From an uncultured Spirochaetales bacterium (lineage in GTDB: Bacteria > Spirochaetota > Spirochaetia > Sphaerochaetales > Sphaerochaetaceae): 11,836 nucleotides of DNA. Shown piece after piece: positions 1 through 7,313 of this stretch. A program made the position numbers and the translations under genes. The stretch covers positions 1 through 11,836 of the forward strand of contig CAMEXG010000049.1 in assembly GCA_945947045.1 (NCBI GenBank), written 5' to 3'. How positions within the stretch are numbered: position 1 is the first letter of the stretch; each line of letters begins with the position of its first letter. The notes under the pieces were generated by a model. It saw nothing but the letters and a program-made list of their open reading frames with translations, did not search any database and was not told the origin of the DNA.

Positions 1-29
1 TCTTTCCCTACACGACGCTCTTCCGATCT
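1..29 (+). other. Illumina adapter remnant (artefact)
   Basis: These bases match the 3' part of the Illumina TruSeq/P5 read-1 adapter, ending in the diagnostic GCTCTTCCGATCT. Genomic sequence starts at base 30, in the middle of the Walker A motif of the following gene. This is synthetic sequence left at a contig end and should be trimmed. Any reading frame running through it, such as a minus-strand frame ending in DRKSVV, is spurious. Confidence 0.97.
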
Positions 30-845
30 GTAGGAAAAACCACTGTTACTGTCAACATAGCATCCGCTCTTGCATCAATGGGGCTGAAAGTCGGTATTTT
101 GGACACCGATGTCCATGGTCCGAATGTTGCCAAGATGCTTGGGTGTGAAGATGGAAGCGTGCTGTCTCCGGACGGAGTAGTGATGTATCCGGTGGAGACA
201 GAGAAAGGAATAAAAGTAATGTCCCTTTCTTTTGTTCTTTCAGATCCGGACGAGGCCATTATTTGGAGAGGCGCCATGAAGATGGGTGCCATCAGACAAT
301 TCTTGGGGGACACCGAGTGGGGAGAACTAGATTATCTGATCATAGATACTCCTCCAGGAACTGGTGACGAGCAGCTTACAGTCGTCCAGTCTATCCCGGA
401 TCTGACAGGAGCCATCATAGTGACGACTCCTCAAAGCGTAGCTATTCTGGATTCAAGACGTTCTGTGACATTTGCCCGCCGCACTGGAGTTCCAATTATC
501 GGGGTCATCGAGAATATGTCGGGACTCAAGTGCCCTAATTGTGGAACCGAGATTCCTGTATTCGGCAAGGGTGGCGGAAGGAATATGTGCCTTGATATGA
601 ACGTACCGTTCTTAGGAGCCATTCCCATGGAGCTTGATCTAATGAAGGCTGAGGACAGTGGAAAGGAGTGGGTTGAGGAAGGAACTTCTCATCCAAGTCT
701 GGAAGCGATTATGGAGATAGCAAATAAGCTGGAGTACTCCGATGCCTGCACCACAGGACGTGAAATGAATAGACTTGGGACAAGTAGCTGTTCTCCGGAA
801 GCTTGTGCCCACTGTACTTCCAATTGTTCATCGAAAAAGAAATGA
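30..845 (+). CDS. mrp: Mrp/ApbC-type Fe-S cluster carrier ATPase (5'-truncated)
   Basis: P-loop NTPase of the Mrp/NBP35 (ApbC) family, which binds and transfers [4Fe-4S] clusters to target apoproteins in the cytoplasm. The 5' end is missing: the first visible residues are VGKTT, the second half of Walker A, with adapter sequence in place of the rest. Family landmarks follow in order: DTDVHGPN (switch I region), IDTPPGTGDEQ (Walker B region), TTPQSVAILD, ENMSG, then the cluster-binding CPNC pair (visible residues 168 and 171) and FGKGGG. The last 20 residues carry four more cysteines, C-x4-C-x2-C-x3-C (visible residues 254, 259, 262, 266), which the usual Mrp C-terminus lacks. The stop codon overlaps the next start as ATGA, which suggests translational coupling. 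The assignment to the family is firm; the target proteins are unknown. Confidence 0.93.
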   Translation, partial: VGKTTVTVNIASALASMGLKVGILDTDVHGPNVAKMLGCEDGSVLSPDGVVMYPVETEKGIKVMSLSFVLSDPDEAIIWRGAMKMGAIRQFLGDTEWGELDYLIIDTPPGTGDEQLTVVQSIPDLTGAIIVTTPQSVAILDSRRSVTFARRTGVPIIGVIENMSGLKCPNCGTEIPVFGKGGGRNMCLDMNVPFLGAIPMELDLMKAEDSGKEWVEEGTSHPSLEAIMEIANKLEYSDACTTGREMNRLGTSSCSPEACAHCTSNCSSKKK

Positions 846-1420
846 AAGAGTATATGAAGTGGAGGGATGGAGAGAGAAAAAGACTTCTCTCCACCCCTAT
901 TTTTTCAGTAGACAAAATTGAGAGAACTTCACCGGACGGAAAAAAAGGTGATTTCATCGTCATGAATAATCCCGATTGGGTATCTGTAATACCCCTAATG
1001 TGGAAAGAAGGTGAAGGTTATGTGTTTATTATGGTGGATCAGTATCGCCATGGTTCGGCAAGTGTAACCAGAGAATTCCCTGCGGGTTTGACAGATGAAG
1101 GTGAAGATGAGGAAATTGCAGCCAAAAGGGAGTTGTTGGAGGAGACGGGTATGACGGGTGACCTGATAAAGATCGCTTCTTTCAATCCTAATCCTGCATT
1201 TATGACCAACAGGCAGACTTTCTTCTTGGGAACGAATCTAAAAAAAGTGTCTGGTCAGAGCTTGGACGAGATGGAAGAGATTGAAGTCTCATACGTGCCT
1301 GTCAAGGATGCTATATCCCAAATGGGAAGCGGCATCTATGATAACGGCATAATGATGGCGGGGCTTGGTGCTTTTCTTCGGTATATTTCTCTTCACCCGG
1401 AAATAATGGAGGATAAATAA
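842..1420 (+). CDS. NUDIX hydrolase, ADP-ribose pyrophosphatase-like
   Basis: A 192-residue NUDIX hydrolase with a perfect NUDIX box, G-x5-E-x7-RE-x2-EE-x-G, starting at residue 82 and read as GLTDEGEDEEIAAKRELLEE followed by TGM. The preceding PAG and following NPAFMTN segments are typical of the ADP-ribose/nucleoside-diphosphate-sugar pyrophosphatase subgroup, which hydrolyses ADP-ribose to AMP and ribose 5-phosphate using Mg2+. The substrate itself cannot be read from sequence. I chose the ATG at 842 because it forms an ATGA overlap with the mrp stop. The frame is open further upstream to an ATG at 803, but that would overlap mrp by 43 bases. An ATG at 854 is also possible. The Shine-Dalgarno signal is weak at all of them, consistent with coupled translation. 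The gene shares one base with the following start. Confidence 0.9.
   Translation: MKEYMKWRDGERKRLLSTPIFSVDKIERTSPDGKKGDFIVMNNPDWVSVIPLMWKEGEGYVFIMVDQYRHGSASVTREFPAGLTDEGEDEEIAAKRELLEETGMTGDLIKIASFNPNPAFMTNRQTFFLGTNLKKVSGQSLDEMEEIEVSYVPVKDAISQMGSGIYDNGIMMAGLGAFLRYISLHPEIMEDK
1408..1412 (+). promoter_or_regulatory. Ribosome binding site of the SIMPL lipoprotein gene
   Basis: GGAGG with 7 nt to the ATG at 1420. It is the strongest Shine-Dalgarno in the left operon and fixes the start at the base shared with the preceding stop codon. Confidence 0.8.
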
Positions 1421-2154
1421 TGAGAAGGATTATTCTAACATTAACAGTTTTGATTGCAACTCTATTGGCTTTGACTAGCTGTCAGGCACTTAATACAGGG
1501 AACAAAATCCTTCCGACTGTATCTGTATCTGCATCAGCTACTCTTTCTGTCATTCCGGACAGTGCTTCATTCTCTATTACTGCGGAATCTACAGAGCCGA
1601 CGACTGAAGAGGCAAGGAATGCTTCGTCTTTAATGATAGAGAGAGCTGTAGAGATTTTGAAAGATGAGTTCGACATCACGGAGGAGAGTTTCACCACTGA
1701 CTTCATGCAGATCAGTCCATACTACGAATGGGTTGACGGGCAGAGGATTTTGGTAGGACAGAAAGCTACACAGAAATTATCTATTGTTCTCTCCGGTGAT
1801 AACCTCTCAAAGGTAGGAAAGGTGTATGACAGACTCAGTGTTCTCGACGGCATCTCAATTTCTTCTGTCAGTTACTCTAAGCTTGATACTACAGAAGAAG
1901 AAAGAAACGTAAGAGAAAAAGCTGCAGAAGCGGCTCTGGCTAAAGCGGAAGCTTATGCAAAAGGTGTGGGAAAGAAGGTTGGAGATGTGATATCTATCTC
2001 TGATGGTTCAGGTGTCTCTTATACTACAGTTACATATAACAGCCCGAAATTGATGATGGCTGAGGCCTCAATGGATTATTCTTCTACGACAATCTATCAA
2101 AGCGATGTAACACTTTCTGATAGTGTGACTGTAGTATTTACACTAATAGACTAA
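1420..2154 (+). CDS. SIMPL-domain (DUF541) lipoprotein
   Basis: A 244-residue exported lipoprotein. The N-terminus has a positive MRR, a hydrophobic stretch and a lipobox LTSC with the lipidated cysteine at residue 21, so the mature protein is probably membrane-anchored. The rest matches the SIMPL/DUF541 (YggE-like) layout: an N-terminal VSASATLSVIPDSASF strand pair, the EEARNASSLM helix, an ISPYYEW segment, a region near GQKATQKLSIVL, and a C-terminal Ala/Lys-rich helix (AEAALAKAEAYAKGVGKKVG) before the final strands. The function of the family is poorly defined; the E. coli homologue YggE has been linked to oxidative stress. A strong GGAGG lies 7 nt before the ATG, and the start overlaps the NUDIX stop by one base (TAATG). 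This is the last gene of the operon. Confidence 0.88.
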   Translation: MRRIILTLTVLIATLLALTSCQALNTGNKILPTVSVSASATLSVIPDSASFSITAESTEPTTEEARNASSLMIERAVEILKDEFDITEESFTTDFMQISPYYEWVDGQRILVGQKATQKLSIVLSGDNLSKVGKVYDRLSVLDGISISSVSYSKLDTTEEERNVREKAAEAALAKAEAYAKGVGKKVGDVISISDGSGVSYTTVTYNSPKLMMAEASMDYSSTTIYQSDVTLSDSVTVVFTLID

Positions 2155-2172
2155 TAACGGATAGTTCTTTTC

Positions 2173-2211
2173 TGAGACCACCGGGAAACTGGTGGCCTCA
2201 TTATTTATTAA
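2173..2211 (+). terminator. Probable terminator after the mrp-NUDIX-SIMPL operon
   Basis: TGAGACCACC pairs with GGTGGCCTCA around an 8-nt loop, giving a 10-bp stem with one A-C mismatch, 18 bases after the SIMPL stop. The downstream run ATTATTTATTA is T-rich but not a clean U-tract, so termination may be partial. On the minus strand the mismatch becomes a G-U wobble, but no U-tract follows there. Confidence 0.5.
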
Positions 2212-2392
2212 CCATTATGTCTTATGGCTGGGAGTATTATTTAAATAGGGAAAATATATGAATACGCACTTCCCTGATACGTAGGAAGAGACTAAGTTAG
2301 CTCAATCTATTCAGATATTTCTATCATAAATGTCTAGACAGGTCTCTTATCTTAGTTTCAGATGAACAAGCTGAAACCATTGCAATAACAAG

Positions 2393-2412
2393 AATTGTTA
2401 ACAATTGTTAAC
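2393..2412. repeat. Tandem AATTGTTAAC pair forming a 16-bp palindrome
   Basis: The decamer AATTGTTAAC occurs twice head to tail. Within it, GTTAACAATTGTTAAC (2397-2412) is a perfect 16-bp palindrome. It resembles an operator-like site for a dimeric DNA-binding protein, but no adjacent regulated start is apparent. Confidence 0.6.
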
Positions 2413-2601
2413 GCCCTAAGAAAACAAGTTTTGACGTCAATTTTTACAATAGGCACTGATAATATTTACCCATTTGTTGTAATCAATATATGACAGGATA
2501 GGAATAAAATACAAATAAGTATTTGAATAAAGACGATAAACACATTTCTCCAGAAATACTATGAAGCTAAGATATAGTGACGTGTATTAAGGTGACGCCC
2601 T

Positions 2602-3975
2602 TCATCTTTCATCTTTTTTTATATCCAAACGAGCTGCATCTCTTCTATTCTTAAATAGCTTTATGTCTCTTCCACATAGAAGTGGAATAGAAAGCATAAG
2701 GGCTCTGAAAGTGTTATCCAAGAGCATGCAGATCCAGACACCGAAGAGAGATATAGAGAAGAAGTGTGTCCCTATCAGAGTAAAAAGAATCCTTATCCCC
2801 CATGCACCTATTGTCTCGACCCAGAATGGAAAACGAGTATCTCCCAGACCATAGCATACTCCTTCAGAGACTATCATCAATCCAAATATAGGTTCTGAGA
2901 AGGCAATGAGTTTCAAAACCTCTGCTCCCATTTCAATGACTCTTTCATCAGGAGTAAATATCTTCATTATCGGGTTTGCTGTGAAATATAACAGAGCACC
3001 CGTTATCGTCATCATGATGACTGTAATTAAGACTGAGAGTATCTCGACTTCCTTAAAGTTCTTCTTATCGTCTTTCCCTACCGATATCCCGATAAGGGTC
3101 TGAGTAGATCCACGTAGTGCATATCCCGGTACATAGAAAATAGTCTCCGCAGATAGTGCAATGGAATGGGCTGCAAAAGTAATAGTCCCCATTCCTGATA
3201 CAAGGGAAGCAAATACAATATGCCCCAGGCAGCTTGTAGTGCTGGTGGCTGCAGCAGGAAGAGCGATGGAGAATACTTCTCTCATTATCTTCTTCTGCTT
3301 CTCTTTTTCTCCGTCTATGCGATGGAACCTTATCTTCTTGTTTCTGAGGGCGAAATAAGTCATAGCCACACCTCCGAGAGTAAAGGAAATGAAAGAAGCC
3401 CATGCCGCTCCCTTTACTCCCATTTTGAGGATGTATATGAAAATATAGTTCAGAATGATATTCAATATATTCTGGGAGAGATTAATAAACATCGGAGTGC
3501 GGCTATCTTTCACCGCCCTTAATGCACAAGCTTCGATTCTCGAAAGCGATCTGAAAGGAAGGGCCAGGGAGATGATGAAAAAATAATCTCCTGCACTTTT
3601 CACGATAGAAGAGTCCGCATTCATCCAAACAGGTAGAATGTGGGCGATGGACAGAGAGAACAGGGAAATGATTATTCCAAAAATAGATGCGACAAAGAAT
3701 CCGCCAAAGCTTGACTCCCTCATCCTCTTCTCGTCACCAGCCCCCAAACCTGAGCTTATCATGGCTGTGACAGCAACTCCGAAGGCTGAAAACAGTGAGC
3801 CTATAAGCCAGTTTACAGTTGCAGTAAGGTTAACAGAAGAAGTGGCTGTAGCACCAAGACGCCCCACCATTGCCGTGTCTACATATTGGAGGAGCGTGGA
3901 CAATATCTCCTCTGCAATCATTGGAAGAGCCAAAGTTATTATAGCTTTGAAAGTGTCGGTATAACGACTTCTCAT
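2602..3975 (-). CDS. MATE-family multidrug/metabolite exporter
   Basis: A 457-residue polytopic inner-membrane protein of the MATE family, which exports cationic or organic compounds in exchange for Na+ or H+. Length and about 12 predicted hydrophobic segments fit the family. The N-terminal repeat begins with a typical MATE signature: ALPMIAEEILSTLLQYVDTAMVGRLG. The second repeat starts near residue 235 (SIALPAAATSTTSC). The C-terminus is short and charged. Substrate is not predictable. It is the last gene of a three-gene leftward operon. Its ATG overlaps the GpsA-like stop as ATGA, and no clear Shine-Dalgarno precedes it, so coupled translation is likely. No clear terminator lies immediately downstream. 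Whether it exports a product of the upstream carbohydrate genes is speculation. Confidence 0.92.
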   Translation of the reverse strand: MRSRYTDTFKAIITLALPMIAEEILSTLLQYVDTAMVGRLGATATSSVNLTATVNWLIGSLFSAFGVAVTAMISSGLGAGDEKRMRESSFGGFFVASIFGIIISLFSLSIAHILPVWMNADSSIVKSAGDYFFIISLALPFRSLSRIEACALRAVKDSRTPMFINLSQNILNIILNYIFIYILKMGVKGAAWASFISFTLGGVAMTYFALRNKKIRFHRIDGEKEKQKKIMREVFSIALPAAATSTTSCLGHIVFASLVSGMGTITFAAHSIALSAETIFYVPGYALRGSTQTLIGISVGKDDKKNFKEVEILSVLITVIMMTITGALLYFTANPIMKIFTPDERVIEMGAEVLKLIAFSEPIFGLMIVSEGVCYGLGDTRFPFWVETIGAWGIRILFTLIGTHFFSISLFGVWICMLLDNTFRALMLSIPLLCGRDIKLFKNRRDAARLDIKKDER

Positions 3976-4931
3976 TTCAACACTGCCATAAAATATTCGT
4001 TAATTTTTCCATTCTCATAGAGAAGTTTGTATAAGTTCTCCACTATAGGAAACTCATTCTCTCTTCCCAGATTCTTGATCTTATCTCTTATGAGCTTGAT
4101 GGTTCTTCTTCCCTCGATTACAGTGGCTGCATTTTTCTCATCGTTAAACAAAAAACCTTTTCCGATAAGCATACCGAAGGTTCTGTTTCTGGAAAGGTCG
4201 TTTAGGGCTGTCAAACCTAAGTCCCCAAGTCCACAGTAACAGAAAATAGTCTCAGGAGAACAGCCATAGATATCAAGAAGCTTTCTCATCTCTCGCACCG
4301 CCTTTGTATAGACAAGGAAGTCTACGTTTGGCGAGCCATATTTTCCTGAAACAAGACCAATGGCTATTGCATACATATTCTTTAATATTGAGCAGAGTTC
4401 GACGCTTCTTACATCTTCCGTCCAGTCCAGAGTAAACCCAGTCTTTGGAAGAACAACTGATGAAAAATAATCATAGTCTTCCTTCTTTCCTCCGAAGGTA
4501 AAGGAAGTAGGGAAGCCGTTCATAGTCTCTATGGCAAAAGAAGGCCCCTTCATGCTGGCTCTTCTTTCAAATGGGATGTCTTCTGTAATGAAGGCTCCGC
4601 TGTCACTCATACCTTTGGCCAAGTTAACGATCAACGGATTGTTTTTCGCTTCTTTTTTTATTCTCTCTGAAAATGGAACAATTACAGAGGAGGGCAATAC
4701 AAGTAATACGGCGTCTGCATTACGAAAGACAGAGTCGTCATCAGTCGCTGTAATTCCCGGGTTTAGAAACTTGGTGGGAAAATACTTTGTGTTCTGATGG
4801 TTTGTATTAATATCCTCCATGACATCAAGTTCGATAGTATGGAGTACTACATGGTTATTTCTATTCCAGGCAAGTCTTTCTGCAACGGATGTGCCGAAGA
4901 CTCCTGCGCCTGCAACTACTATTTCATTCAT
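3972..4931 (-). CDS. gpsA: NAD(P)-dependent glycerol-3-phosphate dehydrogenase-like protein
   Basis: A 319-residue protein of the GpsA family, which reduces dihydroxyacetone phosphate to sn-glycerol 3-phosphate for phospholipid synthesis. The Rossmann motif GAGVFG is at residues 8-13. Family blocks follow: TKYFPTKFLNPGITATDD, NLAKGM, KGPSFAIE, LKNMYAIAIG, GLGDLGLTALNDLSRNRTFG and a C-terminal EFPIVENLYKLLYE. Length is slightly below the usual 330. The usual LW-x-R-D after the second strand reads VVLHTIELD, a departure at the position that usually helps choose the nucleotide cofactor. I chose the ATG at 4931, not the upstream ATG at 5018, because AAGGAAG sits 6 nt before it, the Rossmann strand follows at once, and the GH36 stop lies one base away. 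It may be a second, divergent GpsA paralogue. Membership in the family is solid; the exact substrate is less so. Confidence 0.85.
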   Translation of the reverse strand: MNEIVVAGAGVFGTSVAERLAWNRNNHVVLHTIELDVMEDINTNHQNTKYFPTKFLNPGITATDDDSVFRNADAVLLVLPSSVIVPFSERIKKEAKNNPLIVNLAKGMSDSGAFITEDIPFERRASMKGPSFAIETMNGFPTSFTFGGKKEDYDYFSSVVLPKTGFTLDWTEDVRSVELCSILKNMYAIAIGLVSGKYGSPNVDFLVYTKAVREMRKLLDIYGCSPETIFCYCGLGDLGLTALNDLSRNRTFGMLIGKGFLFNDEKNAATVIEGRRTIKLIRDKIKNLGRENEFPIVENLYKLLYENGKINEYFMAVLK

Positions 4932-4932
4932 T

Positions 4933-7185
4933 TTAATCTTCCTTTCTAATAATGTAGAGACGTGAAGAATTATCGCGGAGAGTACGCATACCTTCTTCGT
5001 TCCCATTTCCGGAAACATTATCTGACAGCGTGACGCCTGCCCACTTCAGGGCATCGCCTCCAATTGTATAGCACTCTGTCTCCTGTGGGTAAAGCGCCCT
5101 CTCTTGAATTGTCTCCCAATGTTCTCTGGCGATAAATGTATAGTTGAATTCAGGAGAAACTGCATCACAATAGAGTTTTTCAGCTGTAGTGTTTATTTCG
5201 TTTCGTTTGAGGTAGTAAAGCATCATCACAGCAGACTTGTCACCGCTGGATACAGTCCATATTGTTCTGTTCCCTTCTTCCTGGATAGAGAAGTCGCCGT
5301 ATTGAAAGAGGGGCCTGTATGCTTTATAAAAATCGATCTGCTGCATAATGGAGAATTTTTCCATCTTCCCCATTTCGTGGGGGTTGATGGAGTACTGGGG
5401 GATACCGAAGACTGAGACGTTGAACTTAGTGTCCATATTGATGGTTCTTCCAGTGTATCTGTCAGGATTTCCTGCAATAGGAACAGAAAGAACAGAGAGA
5501 GGATATAACCTTCCTGCCCCTTCTTCTATCTCAAGTCTCATCAAAGGATCTGAGCACTCGGTCATGCGGATGGAGGCAGAGTAGCTTAGCATTCCCAAGT
5601 CTAACCTCAGACCTCCACGGGAGGCTGTCTCAATGTAGAGGTTCGGATAAGTCTTTGTGATTGTGTCCAGAATACGATATAATCCCAGAATATATCTATG
5701 ACACCATTCTCCGCAGTCTTTTTCCCCAATATTAGACCAAATGTCGCTTTGATATCGTGAAAATCCCCATCTGATGTAATCGAGGTTTGCAGACTCTATT
5801 ATTTTCTCCAAAGTGTCGATTGCCCAATCCTGGACATCGGAACGGGAGAGATCGATTAAAAGCTGGCTTCTGCCAAGTGCCCCTTTTGATGCATCCTTTC
5901 CGACTATCCAATCAGGATGCTCTTTGTATAACCTGCTTCTTTCGCTTATTCCTTCAATTTCAAACCACAATCCAAAGAAGAGCCCTTGATAGTGGATCTC
6001 ATTGGCTAGTTCCTTGATTCCCGAAGGAAAGTGTTTTGTATCCGGATACCAGTCTCCGAGACTTGTCTTCTCATCGTCTCTGGCTCCGAACCATCCGTCG
6101 TCTACTACGATACCCTCTATTCCCAGTCTCTTGGCTTCCTTTGCTATTTCAGTCACTTCTCCTTCGTCTGGAGAGTAGCCTAGAGTATCCCAAGTGTTGA
6201 GCATTATAGGCTTCATTCTATCTTTCCATAGACCACGGCGAATATCTTTATTGATGAAGTTTCTCAGCTTTTTTTCTGCTTCCTCCTCTCCTTCTAGAGA
6301 GTGGATCAAAACAGATTCAGGGGTCTCGAAAAACTCATCTTTTTCCAGTTTCCAGCTAAACATGTCAGGATTTATGCCGCTTACAATATGGATCGAGTTA
6401 TGGTTTGTCTTTGTTACCGATGTTCTATGTGCTCCTGAATAAACTAGGGACAATAAATATGTATCGCGTCCTGTGGAGACGATGACGGCAGGGTCGTTTT
6501 CTCCGCTGGATACAGTTCTTGACTCATTAATGAAAGTACCGGAGGAGAGAGTATTTGTCTTTCTCATTTTCTCCCTTCCCCATGTACCGCTGAATGTAGT
6601 TATGTCCACTTCTTTTCCCCTGAAGTCGATCTGGGAAGAAGCGATGGAACGGATAGTGAGAGGTGAGTCCGAGTCATTGAAGACCACACTGCGCCTTGTT
6701 ATGGTGTCTGTAGAGTAGAAAGAAGTGTAATATGTCACCATCCTGATGTTTCGTTCTTTATCTCTATAAGTGACTTCAAGGGTCTCTGCATCGTTGGTGC
6801 CTGCAACGGCTTGGGGCATTTTTGTTCCTTTAAACCTGACGATGCCCGGATGAATGGCAAAGGATTCGTATCTTAGGTTGAGGGTCCTATCACCTTTTTC
6901 ACCCCAGCTGACAGCAATAAAGGGGGTTCTGTAATCACCTCGTCCCTCGGTAGAGAACTCCAACAGAGTGTCGTCAAGAGAAAACTCACTGTAGCTACGG
7001 TCACTGATAGTGCTCATAGTAGGAGCCTTGAGATGCTTCTCGCTGAGGGCTGAAACTGAAAAGACAGGATTCTTTATCCTTCTTCCCCAATAAATGTGTT
7101 CAGGATACCCTGTGTCTCCTGTATTGAAGACATAACTAGTGTTCTCTGTATAAATGTGAAATAAACCGTCTATCTGCTCTACCAT
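4933..7185 (-). CDS. GH36 alpha-galactosidase-like protein with altered catalytic residues
   Basis: A 750-residue protein with the full clan GH-D/GH36 architecture: N-terminal beta-sandwich to about residue 325, a TIM barrel to about 640, and a C-terminal beta domain. No signal peptide is seen, so it is probably cytoplasmic. Conserved landmarks are LNTWDTLGY, VVDDGWFGARDDEKTSLGDW (substrate-binding D362, D363), KHFPSGIKELA, GLWFE, EHPDW, LDLGMLSYSA and YPLSVLS. Active GH36 enzymes hydrolyse alpha-galactosides with a nucleophile Asp in KWDMNR and an acid/base Asp in SDDTDA. Here these read RWGFSR (Gly474, codon GGA) and ECSDPL (Cys544 by a constant offset of 4 to the Geobacillus enzyme numbering as I remember it; Glu543 adjacent). 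ESCASGG has become ETASRGG. It is therefore unlikely to be a standard alpha-galactosidase. It may be a non-hydrolytic sugar-binding protein or an enzyme with different chemistry. First gene of the operon, apparently leaderless. Confidence 0.85.
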   Translation of the reverse strand: MVEQIDGLFHIYTENTSYVFNTGDTGYPEHIYWGRRIKNPVFSVSALSEKHLKAPTMSTISDRSYSEFSLDDTLLEFSTEGRGDYRTPFIAVSWGEKGDRTLNLRYESFAIHPGIVRFKGTKMPQAVAGTNDAETLEVTYRDKERNIRMVTYYTSFYSTDTITRRSVVFNDSDSPLTIRSIASSQIDFRGKEVDITTFSGTWGREKMRKTNTLSSGTFINESRTVSSGENDPAVIVSTGRDTYLLSLVYSGAHRTSVTKTNHNSIHIVSGINPDMFSWKLEKDEFFETPESVLIHSLEGEEEAEKKLRNFINKDIRRGLWKDRMKPIMLNTWDTLGYSPDEGEVTEIAKEAKRLGIEGIVVDDGWFGARDDEKTSLGDWYPDTKHFPSGIKELANEIHYQGLFFGLWFEIEGISERSRLYKEHPDWIVGKDASKGALGRSQLLIDLSRSDVQDWAIDTLEKIIESANLDYIRWGFSRYQSDIWSNIGEKDCGEWCHRYILGLYRILDTITKTYPNLYIETASRGGLRLDLGMLSYSASIRMTECSDPLMRLEIEEGAGRLYPLSVLSVPIAGNPDRYTGRTINMDTKFNVSVFGIPQYSINPHEMGKMEKFSIMQQIDFYKAYRPLFQYGDFSIQEEGNRTIWTVSSGDKSAVMMLYYLKRNEINTTAEKLYCDAVSPEFNYTFIAREHWETIQERALYPQETECYTIGGDALKWAGVTLSDNVSGNGNEEGMRTLRDNSSRLYIIRKED
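4938..4944 (-). promoter_or_regulatory. Ribosome binding site deciding the gpsA-like start
   Basis: AAGGAAG on the minus strand, 6 nt before the ATG at 4931 and inside the 3' end of the GH36 gene. It supports the internal start over the longer reading frame. Confidence 0.75.
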
Positions 7186-7191
7186 GCTCTA

Positions 7192-7220
7192 ATGATAAGT
7201 CAAAGAGAGATATTTGTCAT
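7192..7220 (-). promoter_or_regulatory. Candidate leaderless promoter of the GH36-gpsA-MATE operon
   Basis: On the minus strand, ATGACA (7220-7215, 5/6 to the -35 consensus), exactly 17 bp, then TATCAT (7197-7192, 5/6 to the -10 consensus). The ATG at 7185 follows after 6 nt, where transcription would begin. Only a weak AGAG precedes the ATG, so the mRNA may be leaderless. The -35 overlaps the inverted repeat TGTCA-N6-TGACA (7215-7230), a possible operator. Confidence 0.55.
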
Positions 7221-7230
7221 TGTCGTGACA
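7215..7230. promoter_or_regulatory. Possible operator TGTCA-N6-TGACA
   Basis: A 5-bp perfect inverted repeat between the two divergent genes, covering the -35 box of the leftward promoter. Its short arms mean it could arise by chance. No regulator gene is nearby. Confidence 0.3.
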
Positions 7231-7298
7231 TAAAGCCCACATAACAAATACTTTCGCCCTTTTTTATGTTATATAAGTAACTTTTCGGCCTTCCCGTG

Positions 7299-7307
7299 TG
7301 TTAAAAT
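7299..7307 (+). promoter_or_regulatory. Candidate extended -10 promoter of the rightward beta-rich protein gene
   Basis: TGT-TAAAAT is an extended -10 element (TGn plus a 5/6 -10 hexamer) that ends 6 nt before the ATG at 7314. No -35 with correct spacing is recognisable and no Shine-Dalgarno lies before the ATG, so a leaderless transcript is plausible. Confidence 0.45.
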
Positions 7308-7313
7308 AGTGAT

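Larger units (their letters stand above)
2155..2601. other. 447-bp gene-free region with clustered palindromes
   Basis: I see no credible gene here; the longest ATG frames I checked by eye are about ten codons. Both flanking operons read into it and end. After the hairpin at 2173-2200 it holds several perfect short palindromes: TATTTAAATA (2238-2247), TGTCTAGACA (2331-2340), GTTTCAG/CTGAAAC (2355-2377), GTTAACAATTGTTAAC (2397-2412), TTGACGTCAA (2431-2440) and CAAATA-AG-TATTTG (2512-2525). AAGAGAC (2286-2292) can also pair with GTCTCTT (2342-2348). It is AT-rich. No convincing promoter with 16-18 bp spacing was found. Confidence 0.7.

Noticed and set aside
8..313. A minus-strand reading frame of about 100 codons over the start of mrp
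   Set aside because: It is antisense to a clear Mrp sequence and its C-terminus (DRKSVV) is encoded by the adapter.
2431..2465. TTGACG followed by TAATAT or GATAAT as a + strand promoter
   Set aside because: The spacing is 21-23 bp, too long, and no gene follows before the opposing operon end at 2602.
2155..2601. CRISPR array or other spaced repeat series in the gene-free region
   Set aside because: The repeats are different short palindromes, not copies of one unit with regular spacers.
4932..5018. Longer N-terminus of the GpsA-like protein starting at 5018
   Set aside because: It would overlap the GH36 gene by 86 bases and add 29 residues before the Rossmann strand. The ATG at 4931 has a good Shine-Dalgarno.
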